Below are positions 49,279 through 59,445 of a DNA stretch of 64,000 nt, in pieces; positions within the stretch are counted from its first letter, which is position 1, and the number at the start of each line of letters is the position of its first letter. Origin of the DNA: an uncultured Chlorobiaceae bacterium (GTDB lineage Bacteria > Bacteroidota > Chlorobiia > Chlorobiales > Chlorobiaceae). The stretch is from the NCBI GenBank assembly GCA_903994525.1, contig CAJEXW010000011.1:25165-89164 (forward strand), read 5' to 3'. The notes under the pieces are model-generated. The model did no database searches, was not told the DNA's origin, and worked only from the letters and a program-made list of their open reading frames with translations. The translations under genes and the position numbers were made by a program.

Positions 49279-49548
49279 ATGCCAGTTATTTCAATGTTTT
49301 ATGGAATAATTATCCAGCTCTTGTTTTATGATAACAAGGAGCATAAGCGTCCTCATATTCATGCCAAATATGGGGAGTTTGCTGCTGCTTTTGATATTGA
49401 AACGGCTGATATTTTAGCCGGGAGTTTACCTTCTCGTCAAATCAGGCTTGTGCAAGCCTGGATTGAAATCCATCGTGATGAACTCAACGCCGACTGGCAA
49501 CTTGCGATTGATGGTCATGAAGTCTTTAAAATTGAGCCTTTAAAGTGA
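49279..49548 (+). CDS. DUF4160 domain protein
   Basis: An 89-residue protein with the DUF4160 pattern: start MPVISMFYGIIIQLLFYDNK, then the His-rich turn HKRPHIHAKYGEF, and LPSRQIRLVQAWIEIHRDEL near the C-terminus. Genes of this family are often paired with DUF2442, and the pair has been discussed as toxin-antitoxin-like or as an accessory module; that is an inference. It is followed by the DUF2442 gene after nine bases. Confidence 0.85.
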   Translation: MPVISMFYGIIIQLLFYDNKEHKRPHIHAKYGEFAAAFDIETADILAGSLPSRQIRLVQAWIEIHRDELNADWQLAIDGHEVFKIEPLK

Positions 49549-49557
49549 GATCATTTT

Positions 49558-49875
49558 ATGCTTTGCACTGTTGTTGCTTTTGCCCCGTTACATGATGGTC
49601 ATTTATTTGTTGAACTCGATAGCGGTGAATCTGGAGTGTTCGATATGCGCCCTTACATGCAATCAAACTTTTTTTCATCCTTGAAAAAGCCTGAATATTT
49701 CAATCGGGCCTTTCTTGAATATGGGGTTATTTCCTGGCCAGAAGGGCAAGATATGTCACCTGATACCATTCGGCTGGAAATGATTCTCCAGTCCCGCCTT
49801 GATGGCATTACGCTTCGCCAGAGTGCTGGATGTGTGACGACAAAATTGTCTGTTCCAGTGAAAAAATCATTTTGA
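49558..49875 (+). CDS. DUF2442 domain protein
   Basis: A 105-residue protein in the DUF2442 family (GVFDMRPYMQSNFFSSLKK; then VISWPEGQDMSPDTIRLE, the usual WPxGxDxSPD motif). It follows the DUF4160 gene by nine bases and presumably is translated from the same message. It is the partner in the common two-gene module. The C-terminal 20 residues beyond the domain are polar and lack resemblance. Role unknown. Confidence 0.83.
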   Translation: MLCTVVAFAPLHDGHLFVELDSGESGVFDMRPYMQSNFFSSLKKPEYFNRAFLEYGVISWPEGQDMSPDTIRLEMILQSRLDGITLRQSAGCVTTKLSVPVKKSF

Positions 49876-49944
49876 TTTTCCTTTTTAAATGCTTTTTTAC
49901 AGTCCATTGTAACTCCGCTCAATAACTTTAGTCGTAGGGTCGTC

Positions 49945-51045
49945 ATGAAAAAAACAGCATTGTACTCCTGGCACGAGCAGGCCGGAGCGAAAATTATTGA
50001 TTTTGGCGGCTATCTGATGCCGGTACAGTATGCGGGTATTCTTGCAGAGCACAAGGCGGTTCGGAGCGCTGCCGGGCTTTTTGATGTGTCGCACATGGGC
50101 AACTTTTATGTGAAGGGGGCGCTTGCGAAGGACTTTCTCCAGTCTATGACGACCAACGATCTCAACAAGGCCCGCGATGGTCAGGCGCAGTACAATCTTA
50201 TGCTCTATCCCAGTGGTGGCATTGTTGACGATCTGATTATCTATCGTATCGACAGCGAGACCTTTTTTTTGATTGTGAATGCCAGTAATGCCGAGAAGGA
50301 TTTTGCATGGTTGCAGCAGCATCTTGGAGCTTTTGAAGGGGTGGCGCTTGAGGATCATACCGATCGCCTCTCTTTGATTGCCCTGCAGGGTCCCTTGGCC
50401 CTGGATATTCTGGCAACGGTTTTTCCTTCGGTTGATCTCAAGGCACTTGGTTCATTTCAGTTTTGTACAGCTCTTTTCAATGGTTCAGAGGTTATTATTG
50501 CCCGTACAGGTTATACGGGAGAGAAGGGGGTTGAAATTTGTCTGCCCAACGAAGCTGCCGTTGCCTTATGGGAGGCTCTTGTTGAGGCGGGAAAAGAGTC
50601 GGGTATTCAGCCAGTCGGTCTTGGCGCTCGCGATACGCTTCGTCTGGAGATGGGTTATTCCCTTTATGGCCATGAGATTGACCAGGAGACCAATCCTCTT
50701 GAGGCACGCCTGAAATGGGTGGTTAAAATGGAGAAGGGGCACTTTATTGGTAAAGAGGCCTGTCAGCAGGTCGAGCGTCATCTGCAGCGGGGTGTCGCCG
50801 GATTCAGCCTTGAGGGGCGCGTGCTTCCCCGCCAGCATTTCAGGGTATTCAATACGGACCATCAGGAGATTGGATGGGTGTGCAGCGGAACACTTTCCCC
50901 AACACTCCAGGAGCCTGTCGGTACCTGCAATATTATTCGTCAGTATACCAGTCTGGGAACTTCAATTCTGGTTGAAGTTCGAGGCGCACTTCATCCGGGT
51001 AGTATTCGTGCCCTGCCGTTTGTTACAACAACATCTTTGGCTTGA
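49945..51045 (+). CDS. gcvT: Glycine cleavage system aminomethyltransferase (T protein)
   Basis: A 366-residue folate-dependent enzyme that takes the aminomethyl group from lipoylated GcvH and gives methylene-tetrahydrofolate. [21 protein letters not shown] at the N-terminus, [21 protein letters not shown] block ([13 protein letters not shown]), [13 protein letters not shown] and [19 protein letters not shown] are family marks; the C-terminal domain is complete. The other glycine cleavage genes (gcvH, gcvP) are not adjacent. ftsK starts 34 bases later. Confidence 0.95.
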   Translation: MKKTALYSWHEQAGAKIIDFGGYLMPVQYAGILAEHKAVRSAAGLFDVSHMGNFYVKGALAKDFLQSMTTNDLNKARDGQAQYNLMLYPSGGIVDDLIIYRIDSETFFLIVNASNAEKDFAWLQQHLGAFEGVALEDHTDRLSLIALQGPLALDILATVFPSVDLKALGSFQFCTALFNGSEVIIARTGYTGEKGVEICLPNEAAVALWEALVEAGKESGIQPVGLGARDTLRLEMGYSLYGHEIDQETNPLEARLKWVVKMEKGHFIGKEACQQVERHLQRGVAGFSLEGRVLPRQHFRVFNTDHQEIGWVCSGTLSPTLQEPVGTCNIIRQYTSLGTSILVEVRGALHPGSIRALPFVTTTSLA

Positions 51046-51079
51046 TCAAGCAACAGGGAATGAGAGGAGAGACTGAACG

Positions 51080-53521
51080 GTGAGCATGAAAAGAGCAGGT
51101 AAGGGGGCTTGGGGGAGCGCTGTGGAGGCGGCTGTGCTGAAAAGAGAGATTATCGGTATTGTGCTGATGTTCGGATCTCTTTTTTTGATCAGCGCTATTC
51201 TGAGTTTTCATAGTGAAGATGAAGCAAGCTTCAGTGCCCTTGTTTGGCACGATATCTTCAGCAAGGCCGCAAAGGATGCGGCCGATACCATCCATAATCC
51301 GTTCGGATTATTTGGAGCTCGACTTGCGGCATTTTTTGTCGGCTCGTTTATCGGGTATTCGGTCATTTTACCGATAAGTTCAATCTTTTTTCTTGGCTGG
51401 TCGCTCCTGCGTGCCAAAAGCCTGAAACCGGCGATCCTCTTTTTTTTGTTCACCGTTTTTATTTCAACTGATATCGCAACACTGTTCGGCCTCACCTCGG
51501 CGCGCTTTAGTGATGTGATGGCCGGCGCTGCCGGAAGAATGCTGGCACAGCACCTCTCAACGGTTATTGGCGTGACCGGGGCATCGGTTTTTCTGCTTGT
51601 CACGGCTGCAGTTTTATCCATCTACATGGGACGAGGGCTTCTCTCCGGTGCTTTGAGGGGCGTTTCTGGCTCTAAAAAAATTATCACTGCTCCGCTGATT
51701 ATGATAGCGGCAAAGCTGGAGACTCTGCGAAAAAAAAAAATTCAAAAGCAGAAGGAGAAAGAGCAACGTCAGGAGTTGATGCGGGAGGAGAAGAGACGAC
51801 AGGATGAGGCGTTGTTTGCGCAGAGGCATGAAAAAGTTACCCCCGCAGAGGCTTTGAAACCGGAGCCTCCAAAGAAAGAGGAGCCTTTTCGGCCTGATGC
51901 TGTGATACCGGATGCCTTTTCGGTACCTCCATTAACAACACAGATACCCTCTCTTCCCGGAGAGCCTGAAATGGTTATTCACAAAGGTATCCGCGAAAAA
52001 GAGGCTGACCTGGATGAGCGCAAGCTCAAAGTGCAGACCAAGGACAGGGATGCCTACCGTTTTCCTTCGATTGACCTTTTGGAAAAAGTGCCAGATGATG
52101 ACGACCGCATTGATGAGCAGCACTTGGCGGAGAGCAAGCGAAAACTGCTTGAAAAGCTGAAGATTTACAAGGTAGAGGTTAAAAAAATCTCCACCACAGT
52201 GGGTCCTCGCGTCACCCTGTTTGAGCTGGAGCTGGAGCCCGATGTCAAGGTGAGCCGGATAACCTCTCTTGAAAATGACCTTGCCATGGCCCTCTCGGCC
52301 CGAGGAATTCGTATTATTGCCCCTATTCCGGGCAAAAATGCCGTCGGTGTCGAAATTCCCAACAGCAAGCCCAAAACGGTCTGGTTGCGCTCGGTGCTGC
52401 AAGTTGAAAAATTCAAGAACAGCACCATGATGCTGCCGATTGTGCTCGGCAAAACCATTGCGAACGAAGTCTGTATTGCCGATCTGGCAACCATGCCCCA
52501 CCTGCTGATTGCCGGGGCAACCGGGGCGGGGAAGTCGGTCTGTATCAACGTTATTATATCGAGTCTGCTCTATGCGTGCAGTCCCGACAAGGTGAAGTTT
52601 GTGATGATTGATCCGAAACGGGTTGAGCTTTTTCAGTACCAGCATCTGAAAAACCATTTTTTGATGCGTTTTCCCGGCATAGAGGAGCAGATCATCACCG
52701 ATCCCCAGAAAGCGGTCTATGCGCTCCGCTGCGTGGTCAAGGAGATGGAGCTTCGCTACGAAACCCTCGAAAAGGCCGGATGCCGCAATATCGGCGATCA
52801 TAACAAGCGTATTCCTGAAGAGGCTATGCCCTATCTTGTTGTGGTCATCGATGAGCTTGCCGATCTTATGATCACCGCAGGCAGGGAGGTTGAGGAGCCG
52901 ATTATCCGTATCGCCCAGCTTGCCCGTGCGGTTGGTATTCATCTGATTGTCGCAACCCAGCGCCCCTCTGTGGATGTTATTACCGGAATTATCAAAGCCA
53001 ACTTCCCGGCGCGTATTGCGTTTCAGGTGGCAAGCAGGGTTGATTCGCGCACGATTCTTGATGGATCGGGGGCGGAGCAGCTTCTGGGTAACGGTGATAT
53101 GCTCTATCAGCCCTCAAATCAACCAAAATCGCTGCGAATCCAGTGCCCCTATGTCTCGTCGAGTGAGGTTGAGGAGATTACCTCTTTTATCGGCTCACAG
53201 CACTCTCTGAAGACCATCTACATGCTCCCGGCACCGGATGCGCCGAAAAGTAACAATAACGGGATGCAGGCATCAGGGAATCAGGAGAGAGACGGGAGGG
53301 ACAGCATGTTTGAGGAGGCTGCCAGACTGGTGGTGATCCATCAGCAGGCCAGCGTATCGCTCTTGCAGCGGCGCTTGCGTCTGGGATTCAGTCGTGCGGG
53401 CAGGGTGATGGATCAGCTTCATGCAAGCGGTATTGTCGGCATGGCTGACGGAAGTAAGGCAAGGGATGTCCTCATCAAAAATGAGGACTCCCTTGATCTT
53501 TTATTGAGAAATCTTGACTGA
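51080..53521 (+). CDS. ftsK: DNA translocase FtsK/SpoIIIE
   Basis: An 813-residue septal DNA pump that moves chromosome ends and activates dif recombination. Four membrane helices occupy residues 25-190, then a charged linker (200-330) and the motor: alpha domain near residue 350, Walker A GATGAGKSVCINVI, Walker B VVVIDELADLMI, then ATQRPSVDVITGIIKANFPARIAFQV. The C-terminal gamma winged helix (QQASVSLLQRRLRLGFSRAGRVMDQL) is complete. The start is GTG 51080 with AGGAGA upstream; ATG 51086 is an alternative. Confidence 0.94.
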   Translation: MSMKRAGKGAWGSAVEAAVLKREIIGIVLMFGSLFLISAILSFHSEDEASFSALVWHDIFSKAAKDAADTIHNPFGLFGARLAAFFVGSFIGYSVILPISSIFFLGWSLLRAKSLKPAILFFLFTVFISTDIATLFGLTSARFSDVMAGAAGRMLAQHLSTVIGVTGASVFLLVTAAVLSIYMGRGLLSGALRGVSGSKKIITAPLIMIAAKLETLRKKKIQKQKEKEQRQELMREEKRRQDEALFAQRHEKVTPAEALKPEPPKKEEPFRPDAVIPDAFSVPPLTTQIPSLPGEPEMVIHKGIREKEADLDERKLKVQTKDRDAYRFPSIDLLEKVPDDDDRIDEQHLAESKRKLLEKLKIYKVEVKKISTTVGPRVTLFELELEPDVKVSRITSLENDLAMALSARGIRIIAPIPGKNAVGVEIPNSKPKTVWLRSVLQVEKFKNSTMMLPIVLGKTIANEVCIADLATMPHLLIAGATGAGKSVCINVIISSLLYACSPDKVKFVMIDPKRVELFQYQHLKNHFLMRFPGIEEQIITDPQKAVYALRCVVKEMELRYETLEKAGCRNIGDHNKRIPEEAMPYLVVVIDELADLMITAGREVEEPIIRIAQLARAVGIHLIVATQRPSVDVITGIIKANFPARIAFQVASRVDSRTILDGSGAEQLLGNGDMLYQPSNQPKSLRIQCPYVSSSEVEEITSFIGSQHSLKTIYMLPAPDAPKSNNNGMQASGNQERDGRDSMFEEAARLVVIHQQASVSLLQRRLRLGFSRAGRVMDQLHASGIVGMADGSKARDVLIKNEDSLDLLLRNLD

Positions 53522-53529
53522 TGGAGAGG

Positions 53530-53787
53530 TTACACCGACTCCACACGCACAATTTCCGGAATTGCTTTTTTAATTGCCTGTTCGACGCCTGCCCGAAGGG
53601 TAAGGGTGCTCATAGGGCATGAACCACAAGCACCAAGAAGTTTTACATCGACAGTCATCTCTTTGGTAATGCCGACAAGTTGACAATCACCCCCGTCAAC
53701 TTGCAAGTAAGGGCGAACGGTTTCAAGTGCGGCAATAACTTTGTCGTAAAGCCCGTCGCTGTTTGGCAGATAATCCTTGGCACTCAT
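53530..53787 (-). CDS. NifU C-terminal-domain Fe-S scaffold (Nfu type)
   Basis: An 85-residue Nfu domain holding the cluster motif CxxC in LLGACGSCPMSTLTLRAGVE. VRPYLQVDGGDCQLVGI is the family signature. It likely carries a 4Fe-4S cluster for transfer to client enzymes, such as the hydrogenase- and reaction-centre-type proteins of this organism. It lies 97 bases upstream of the mrp gene start region on the same strand direction but downstream in transcription, i.e. mrp is transcribed first. The two are a natural Fe-S maturation pair. Confidence 0.92.
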   Translation of the reverse strand: MSAKDYLPNSDGLYDKVIAALETVRPYLQVDGGDCQLVGITKEMTVDVKLLGACGSCPMSTLTLRAGVEQAIKKAIPEIVRVESV

Positions 53788-53884
53788 GGTATAATTGGTT
53801 TACAATGGTTTAAAAGAGTTTGTGCTTCTTCATGAAGAGGCTGTAATATCCAACCTCCAGGGCAAAAAAACAATATGAAAGTTG

Positions 53885-54784
53885 TCATAGTGTGGCATTT
53901 GCAATCGAAATCCTTCGGGCAATCTCTGTGGCGATCTGTTTCAAGGCTTTTGATGTTGCTGAGTCGGGATGGGTGAGCAGCGAGGGAGCGCCACTGTCGC
54001 CACCTTCTCGTATGGCCCGGTCGACAGGAATTGCGCCCAGAAAGGGAATTCCCTGTATTTTGGCAAATTTTTCTCCACCCTGGTTACCAAAAATATAATC
54101 TTTGGTTCCATCCGCAAGCTCGTAGTAGCTCATGTTTTCCACAAGTCCGAGCACAGGCACATTGACCTTGCGAAACATGCTGAGCGCTTTGGTGACATCG
54201 GCAATGGCAACATCCTGCGGTGTGGTGACAATTACTGCGCCAGTGAGGGGGATGGTTTGGGCGATTGTAAGCTGAATGTCTCCGGTGCCTGGAGGAAGAT
54301 CAAAAATCAGGTAATCGAGTTCCTGCCACTCAACCTCCGTAATAAACTGCCTGATGGCACTGGAGAGCATCGGGCCACGCCACACTAATGCGGTTTCGAC
54401 CTCGACAAGAAAGCCGATAGACATCAGTTTTACCCCATACTTTTCCAGCGGGATGAGATTTTTTCCAGCCACTTCGGGTTTTTCGTCGAGCAGTCCGAAC
54501 ATGGTGGGAATGCTTGGGCCGTAGAGATCGGCATCAATCAGCCCAACCTTTGCGCCTGTCTGGGCAAGGCTGATGGCAAGGTTGACCGCAACGGTTGATT
54601 TACCGACACCGCCTTTGCCTGATGCGACGGCAATAATATTTTTTACCCCTTTAAGAGGAGCTTCTTGATGGCTGCAGGTGTGTTCATTGCCATGCTGATG
54701 GCCGCAGGAGGAGTGCGAAGAGTGACCATTGCCTTGATGATGGCTGCAGGATGAATGGGTTGACTCATCATGTACTGGAGACAT
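53885..54784 (-). CDS. mrp: Mrp/ApbC-type Fe-S cluster carrier ATPase with His/Cys-rich leader
   Basis: A 299-residue P-loop ATPase that holds and delivers Fe-S clusters. The deviant Walker A is GKGGVGKSTVAVNLA, with LIDADLYGPSIPTMFGL, FDLPPGTGDIQLT and LGLVENMSYY. The usual two-Cys CxxC motif near the C-terminus is replaced here by YYELADGTKDYIFG, so the standard cluster cysteines are not seen. A leader of about 40 residues contains repeated His and Cys (HSSCSHHQGNGH, CGHQHGNEHTCSHQ). ATG 54784 is chosen; an open frame runs to 55000 inside der without likeness. Confidence 0.88.
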   Translation of the reverse strand: MSPVHDESTHSSCSHHQGNGHSSHSSCGHQHGNEHTCSHQEAPLKGVKNIIAVASGKGGVGKSTVAVNLAISLAQTGAKVGLIDADLYGPSIPTMFGLLDEKPEVAGKNLIPLEKYGVKLMSIGFLVEVETALVWRGPMLSSAIRQFITEVEWQELDYLIFDLPPGTGDIQLTIAQTIPLTGAVIVTTPQDVAIADVTKALSMFRKVNVPVLGLVENMSYYELADGTKDYIFGNQGGEKFAKIQGIPFLGAIPVDRAIREGGDSGAPSLLTHPDSATSKALKQIATEIARRISIANATL

Positions 54785-54857
54785 AGTATTTGGGGTAGAG
54801 TTAGTGTTGCGCAAAATTAACAATTGTAACTGTTCCTGGTTGCCCGGGGGAAAAAGT

Positions 54858-56171
54858 CTATTTCTGCATAAAACGCATTGAGATGGGAACGCCCTCCAAA
54901 CTGAAGTGTTCGCGAAGCTTCTTTTCCAGAAACTTTCTGAAATTGTTTTGGACCAGCAGGGGGTCGTTGCAGAAAAAAGCGAAGACCGGCCAGGCGGCAT
55001 TGATTTGAGTCATGTACTTGATCTTCAGCTCTTTGCCGGTTTTTGTGGAGGCGTGCGTCTGCGACAGCGCCTCTTCGAGAAACTTGTTGAGCACGCTGGT
55101 GCTGATTTTTCGCGAACGGTTGCGGCTGATCTCTTCGGCCATGTCGATTGCCCGATAGAGGTTCTTTTTGGTCAATGCAGAGATAAAGACAACAGGGACG
55201 TACGAAAGATTACCCATATTCATTCTCAGATTCTCTTCGTAGATCTTGCTCGTTTTCGAATCCTTTTCAATCAAATCCCATTTGTTGATCAACAGAAGCG
55301 CCCCTTTTTTGCGCTCTACCGCCATATTGATAATTTTCATATCCTGCTTTTCTATGCCTGGCGCGGCATCAAGCATAACCAGGGCAACACTGCATCGTTC
55401 AATGGCTTTTTCACTTCTCAGCGAACTGTAATACTCTATGCCTGCATCAATTTTGGTACGCTTCCGCAGTCCGGCGGTATCAATCAGGGTGAACTCCTGC
55501 TGTTTGCGAAGAAAGCGGCTGTCGATGGCATCGCGGGTGGTGCCCGGTATGTTGGAGACAATCAGGCGGTTTGAGCCGAGCAGGGCATTGACAAAACTTG
55601 ATTTTCCGACGTTGGGTCGTCCGACAACGGCAAGCTGTATCGCGGTATCCTCTTCAAGAGGCACTTTTTCGGTTTCGGGCAGAGACTCAAGAATGTCATC
55701 CAGCATATCGGCCACACCGCTTCCATCCCTTGCCGAGAGAAAGTAGGGGTTGGTAAAACCCGTGCTGATAAACGATTCTGCATCAAGCGTGAGTTGCGGA
55801 GATTCAACTTTGTTGACGGCAAAAAAGAGCTGCTTGTGCTGGAAGGTGCGCTGCAGCAGCCGTCCCAGTTCCAGATCCTCATAGGAGAGACCTGCCCGTA
55901 CGTCGGTCAGAAAGATGATAATGTCGGCATCGCGGATGGCCATCAGCGTCTGCTCAAGCATCGCCATGCTGATGATGTCGCCATCGGCGTTATAGCCTCC
56001 GGTATCCATCAGGAGGAACTGCTTGCCTTGCCACTCACCTTCGGAGATGTGGCGGTCGCGTGTGACACCGGGAGTCGGGTCGACGATAGCGCTTCGCTGG
56101 CGCAGAATTCGGTTGAAGAGGGTCGATTTGCCGACGTTTGGTCGACCCACGAGAGCTATTAAAGGCTTCAT
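54858..56171 (-). CDS. der: Ribosome biogenesis GTPase Der
   Basis: A 437-residue double GTPase needed for 50S assembly. The first G domain has [24 protein letters not shown] and NKVES; the second has [28 protein letters not shown] and [10 protein letters not shown]. The KH-like C-terminal domain ends [15 protein letters not shown]. Its start ATG 56171 lies about 300 bases from the divergent sensor-kinase start. Next on this strand is mrp after 73 bases, so Der, Mrp and Nfu may be linked on one message. Confidence 0.95.
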   Translation of the reverse strand: MKPLIALVGRPNVGKSTLFNRILRQRSAIVDPTPGVTRDRHISEGEWQGKQFLLMDTGGYNADGDIISMAMLEQTLMAIRDADIIIFLTDVRAGLSYEDLELGRLLQRTFQHKQLFFAVNKVESPQLTLDAESFISTGFTNPYFLSARDGSGVADMLDDILESLPETEKVPLEEDTAIQLAVVGRPNVGKSSFVNALLGSNRLIVSNIPGTTRDAIDSRFLRKQQEFTLIDTAGLRKRTKIDAGIEYYSSLRSEKAIERCSVALVMLDAAPGIEKQDMKIINMAVERKKGALLLINKWDLIEKDSKTSKIYEENLRMNMGNLSYVPVVFISALTKKNLYRAIDMAEEISRNRSRKISTSVLNKFLEEALSQTHASTKTGKELKIKYMTQINAAWPVFAFFCNDPLLVQNNFRKFLEKKLREHFSLEGVPISMRFMQK

Positions 56172-56471
56172 AAAAACGGATGCGGTCCAGGAAAAAAGTT
56201 GTGTCAGGCTCCAAATGGAACTCCTGTCAGGATAATGTTATTTTTACAATAAAAGTTGCTGACTTTTTAATTTCAAAATGGTTATCATAGTACGGGAATT
56301 GTCAGGTGGAACAACGGCAGGACTCTTCCTTAGGCATTCGTTGTCTTTCTTAGTGTGGTCAGCATGCACAGGTCCCAAGGTACTCAATATAACAGCCACC
56401 AGCAAAAAGCGCTCAAGGGTGAAAAAGAGTCACCTGTGTGGGTCAAGATTCATACGGAACATTATCCTCTT

Positions 56472-58556
56472 ATGACTGCAATCATCTTTTCAAAGAACAG
56501 GCTGCGCGCTGTTCTCTGTGCCATATTTATTCTTCTCGCATCTTTGCTTTCAAGAGGAGTGTCGGCAGCGCCATTGTTGCTTGGCGAAAGCAGCGCTTAC
56601 GATCTGACAGGGCATATTGAACTCCTGAAAGACCCCACTTTGAAGATGGGTTTTTCTGAGGTGCTGAAAGCGGGGGAGAGGGGCCGCTTTCGCTCTCTAG
56701 AAGGGAACCTGAACAACGGTTATAAGCGGGAGGCTTGCTGGGTACGATTCACCGTTGAACGGAATGCGTCATTCCCCGAATCGAGCTGGCTCAGGCTCAA
56801 GCCGAACTATATCAATGAGCTGACGCTCTATATCCAGAGACCGGGCAGTGATCCTGGGTTGGCCTCTTCCTATCATGTGGTGCTTCTGGGCAACCACATA
56901 CCGGCTCTTCAGCGTCCTGTGCTCCACCCCGACTTTGTAGTTCCTCTCGTTTTGCCGACCTCTGAACCGCTCATCATCTATGCGAGGGTCTTCTCCAAAA
57001 GCTCAATCAGTTTTGCCGGGAGGGTTCACACAACCGAAGACCTGCGGGATTTCACCAACCAGCATATTATTCTGCAGTCACTTTTTCTCGGTATTACGTT
57101 GACGCTTCTTGTGATCAACATCATTTTTTATCTGTTAATCCGCGATACGCTTTTTCTCTATTATTCATTCTATCTGCTGGCCGGAATACTTTTCAACTTT
57201 GCCGCAGAGGGCTCTCTTACCCTGCTCTTCCCCTCTTTCGTTCACATCGTCTCTGATTATCTCGTTTATGGTGGAATCGGGGCGAATATTTTAGTCTATA
57301 GTGAGTTCTCCCGTAAACTCTTCTTTCCGGTTGCCGGCGAGTGGAGCCTGCGCTATATGCGTTTGCTCTCACTGGTTGGTTTTCTCACGATCGCTGCCGT
57401 GCCTTTCGGTTTTTATCCCTTTATTGCGCCGATAGCATTTATCGGGACGTTAAGTCTGGTGGTTGTCCAAATGGTGTTGAGTGTAAGGCTGGGTCGTTCT
57501 TTGCCAGACATCGGAATCTTTATTGTTCTTGCCTTTGCGGTCAGTACGCTTGGTTATTTTCACATGCTGCTTCGTCTCATGGGCATGATACCCCTTGGTT
57601 TTTTATGGGATACCAACACTCTTCAGTTCACCAGCCTGATCCACATGATCCTGATATCCGTTGCGCTCTCCGAGCGGATAAGAAGGTCTGAACATGTCCT
57701 GGCCGAGAGTGCCCGACGAGAGCTTGATGCAGCAAAAGAGACTGAACAAAGAGCGGTGGAACTTGCCAATACAATGACGGTTGAACTTCGCAACAGCAAG
57801 AACCTGCTTGAAATAGCCCTTGCTTCCGAACAGCAGGCTCTTCAACTCCAGCATCGTTTTCTCTCCATGTTCTCACATGAATATCGAACTCCTCTTGCGG
57901 TTATCAGTGGTAATCTTGACATTATTGATAAACTGAAAACAGGGAGTCAGTGCGGATACGACGAAGAGCTCACGGCCATGCGCCATGCTGTTGAGCGGCT
58001 TGTTGAGGTGATGGAGGTCTCACTGGAGCGTAGTCGTTTCACCGAGCCTGGCACACAAGGCGAGTCAGAGTTTATAGAAATTGCCCCTTTTATCTCCGAA
58101 AAGATCCGACACATACAGGCCATGTGGCCGCGTCATACCTTTCATTATAGAGATAGCGCTGCATTCGTGAGCATTGTCGGCACTCCTCAAAATCTTAAAA
58201 CTGTCCTTATTAACCTTTTGGACAATGCCCGTAAATACTCTCTTCCTGATTCACCTGTTGAGGTCGAAAGCTGCATTGACGGGGCGGAGGTCGTTATAAC
58301 CATTAAAAATCAGGGAGAGGGATTCACCCCTGAAGAGGGAGCGGCTTTTTTTGATAAATACAGCAGAGGTTCCAACACCAATATCGGCGGGGCCGGTGTG
58401 GGGCTCTGGCTGGTGCGGCAGATCATTGAGCAGCATCATGGTCAGGTGACGCTGGAGTCCGCAGGGTCATGCATCTGTGCAGTTGTGCGTCTTCCTCTGG
58501 TTGCTGAGAATGGAGAAGACCAGGCCATTCAAACCTATCAGAATATTTCTCTTTAA
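56472..58556 (+). CDS. 7TM-DISM sensor histidine kinase
   Basis: A 694-residue membrane kinase. After a signal peptide comes an extracellular 7TMR-DISMED2 domain (about 40-190), seven membrane helices (about 195-390, e.g. FLGITLTLLVINIIFYLL), a coiled coil (about 400-460), HisKA (phospho-acceptor His in FSHEYRTPLAVISGNL) and an HATPase with N box LINLLDNARKYS and G boxes GEGFTPEEG and GGAGVGLWLVRQI. It should transmit an outside signal, often a sugar-like or lipid-like ligand, to the adjacent response regulator. The frame is open to 56355; ATG 56472 starts the clear signal peptide. Confidence 0.88.
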   Translation: MTAIIFSKNRLRAVLCAIFILLASLLSRGVSAAPLLLGESSAYDLTGHIELLKDPTLKMGFSEVLKAGERGRFRSLEGNLNNGYKREACWVRFTVERNASFPESSWLRLKPNYINELTLYIQRPGSDPGLASSYHVVLLGNHIPALQRPVLHPDFVVPLVLPTSEPLIIYARVFSKSSISFAGRVHTTEDLRDFTNQHIILQSLFLGITLTLLVINIIFYLLIRDTLFLYYSFYLLAGILFNFAAEGSLTLLFPSFVHIVSDYLVYGGIGANILVYSEFSRKLFFPVAGEWSLRYMRLLSLVGFLTIAAVPFGFYPFIAPIAFIGTLSLVVVQMVLSVRLGRSLPDIGIFIVLAFAVSTLGYFHMLLRLMGMIPLGFLWDTNTLQFTSLIHMILISVALSERIRRSEHVLAESARRELDAAKETEQRAVELANTMTVELRNSKNLLEIALASEQQALQLQHRFLSMFSHEYRTPLAVISGNLDIIDKLKTGSQCGYDEELTAMRHAVERLVEVMEVSLERSRFTEPGTQGESEFIEIAPFISEKIRHIQAMWPRHTFHYRDSAAFVSIVGTPQNLKTVLINLLDNARKYSLPDSPVEVESCIDGAEVVITIKNQGEGFTPEEGAAFFDKYSRGSNTNIGGAGVGLWLVRQIIEQHHGQVTLESAGSCICAVVRLPLVAENGEDQAIQTYQNISL

Positions 58557-58576
58557 AGACTTTTGCCCAGAAGCTT

Positions 58577-59320
58577 ATGACACAGGATATTGTACGAAAC
58601 AATCCGCCCTCCCGAATCATAGTTGTCGAGGATGACAAACCTCTTCTCAAGAGCGTAGTCAAATACCTCATGCTTGATGGATACGATGTAACAGGGGTAA
58701 GCTCAGCACGTGAATTTTATCAGCATATTTTTGCAGAACCCTTTATGGTGGCAATACTTGATGTCGGGCTTCCCGACCAGAGTGGTCTGGTACTTGCCGA
58801 ATATCTTCGGAGCAACACCACTATGCGTATCATCATGTTAACTGCCCGCGCTTCCATTGATGATGAGCTCGCCGGGCATCAGGCCGGTGCGGATATCTAT
58901 CTCGTCAAGCCGGTCGATTTTCGTAAGCTCTCCGCATCCATTGTAACGCTTCTCAGTCGTGTTGAAGCGCCATCAGTGGTTCCGCAGTTTGTCGCCGAAA
59001 CGCCGGAGTCGCTGCCATCTGAAGAGTGGCGACTGCTTACCACGCAGTGGATGCTGCAGGTGCCCTCCGGAAAGCTTGTCAAACTTACCGGCAAAGAGCT
59101 TGAATTCATGCTACTGCTTGTCTCGCATCGCAATGAGGTGGTGTCGAGGAGTGAACTGCGCAACAAGCTTGGCTACTTGAATAACGAATCGGGCAATCAC
59201 TCACTACAGTCACTTGTCAACCGCCTGCGTCGCAAAATAGAATCTCAAAAGATTGTTTCTCCTATCCAGACATCCCACGCTATCGGCTACACCTTTCTTG
59301 GAGATATCATTGTAGAGTAG
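58577..59320 (+). CDS. OmpR-type response regulator
   Basis: A 247-residue regulator. The receiver domain shows acidic pair VVEDDKPLL, phospho-accepting Asp in VAILDVGLPDQSG, Thr in MLTARAS and Lys in YLVKPVDF. The winged-helix domain follows (about 145-245), with LTGKELEFMLLLVSHRNEVVSRSELRNKLG and VNRLRRKIES. It starts 20 bases after the kinase gene, so the two are a pair. Its last 66 bases are duplicated at 61734-61802, beyond the hydrogenase genes, a strong sign of local recombination. Confidence 0.92.
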   Translation: MTQDIVRNNPPSRIIVVEDDKPLLKSVVKYLMLDGYDVTGVSSAREFYQHIFAEPFMVAILDVGLPDQSGLVLAEYLRSNTTMRIIMLTARASIDDELAGHQAGADIYLVKPVDFRKLSASIVTLLSRVEAPSVVPQFVAETPESLPSEEWRLLTTQWMLQVPSGKLVKLTGKELEFMLLLVSHRNEVVSRSELRNKLGYLNNESGNHSLQSLVNRLRRKIESQKIVSPIQTSHAIGYTFLGDIIVE

Positions 59321-59325
59321 GGGAG
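59257..59325 (+). repeat. 69-bp direct repeat, left copy (end of the response-regulator gene)
   Basis: Bases 59257-59325 match 61734-61802 at 66 of 69 positions; the mismatches are at the seventh base and at two neighbouring positions further on. This copy is the natural 3' end of the response-regulator gene, from SPIQTSHAIGYT to the stop and the following GGGAG. The right copy lacks a regulator upstream. The spacing is 2477 bases. Confidence 0.92.
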
Positions 59326-59445
59326 CGGATATGTCACGATCTTCCTTTATCATGCAACACTCACAGAAAATGTACAAAATCTGGTAGTGTCGAAAATGTC
59401 TGTTTCAAGATTTGAACGGCAACTGTTCTAAAAAGTGTCAATTAA

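Noticed and set aside
51932..52942. Minus-strand 336-codon frame inside ftsK
   Set aside because: It is a long shadow of the conserved motor domain, with His/Arg-rich composition unlike a real protein.
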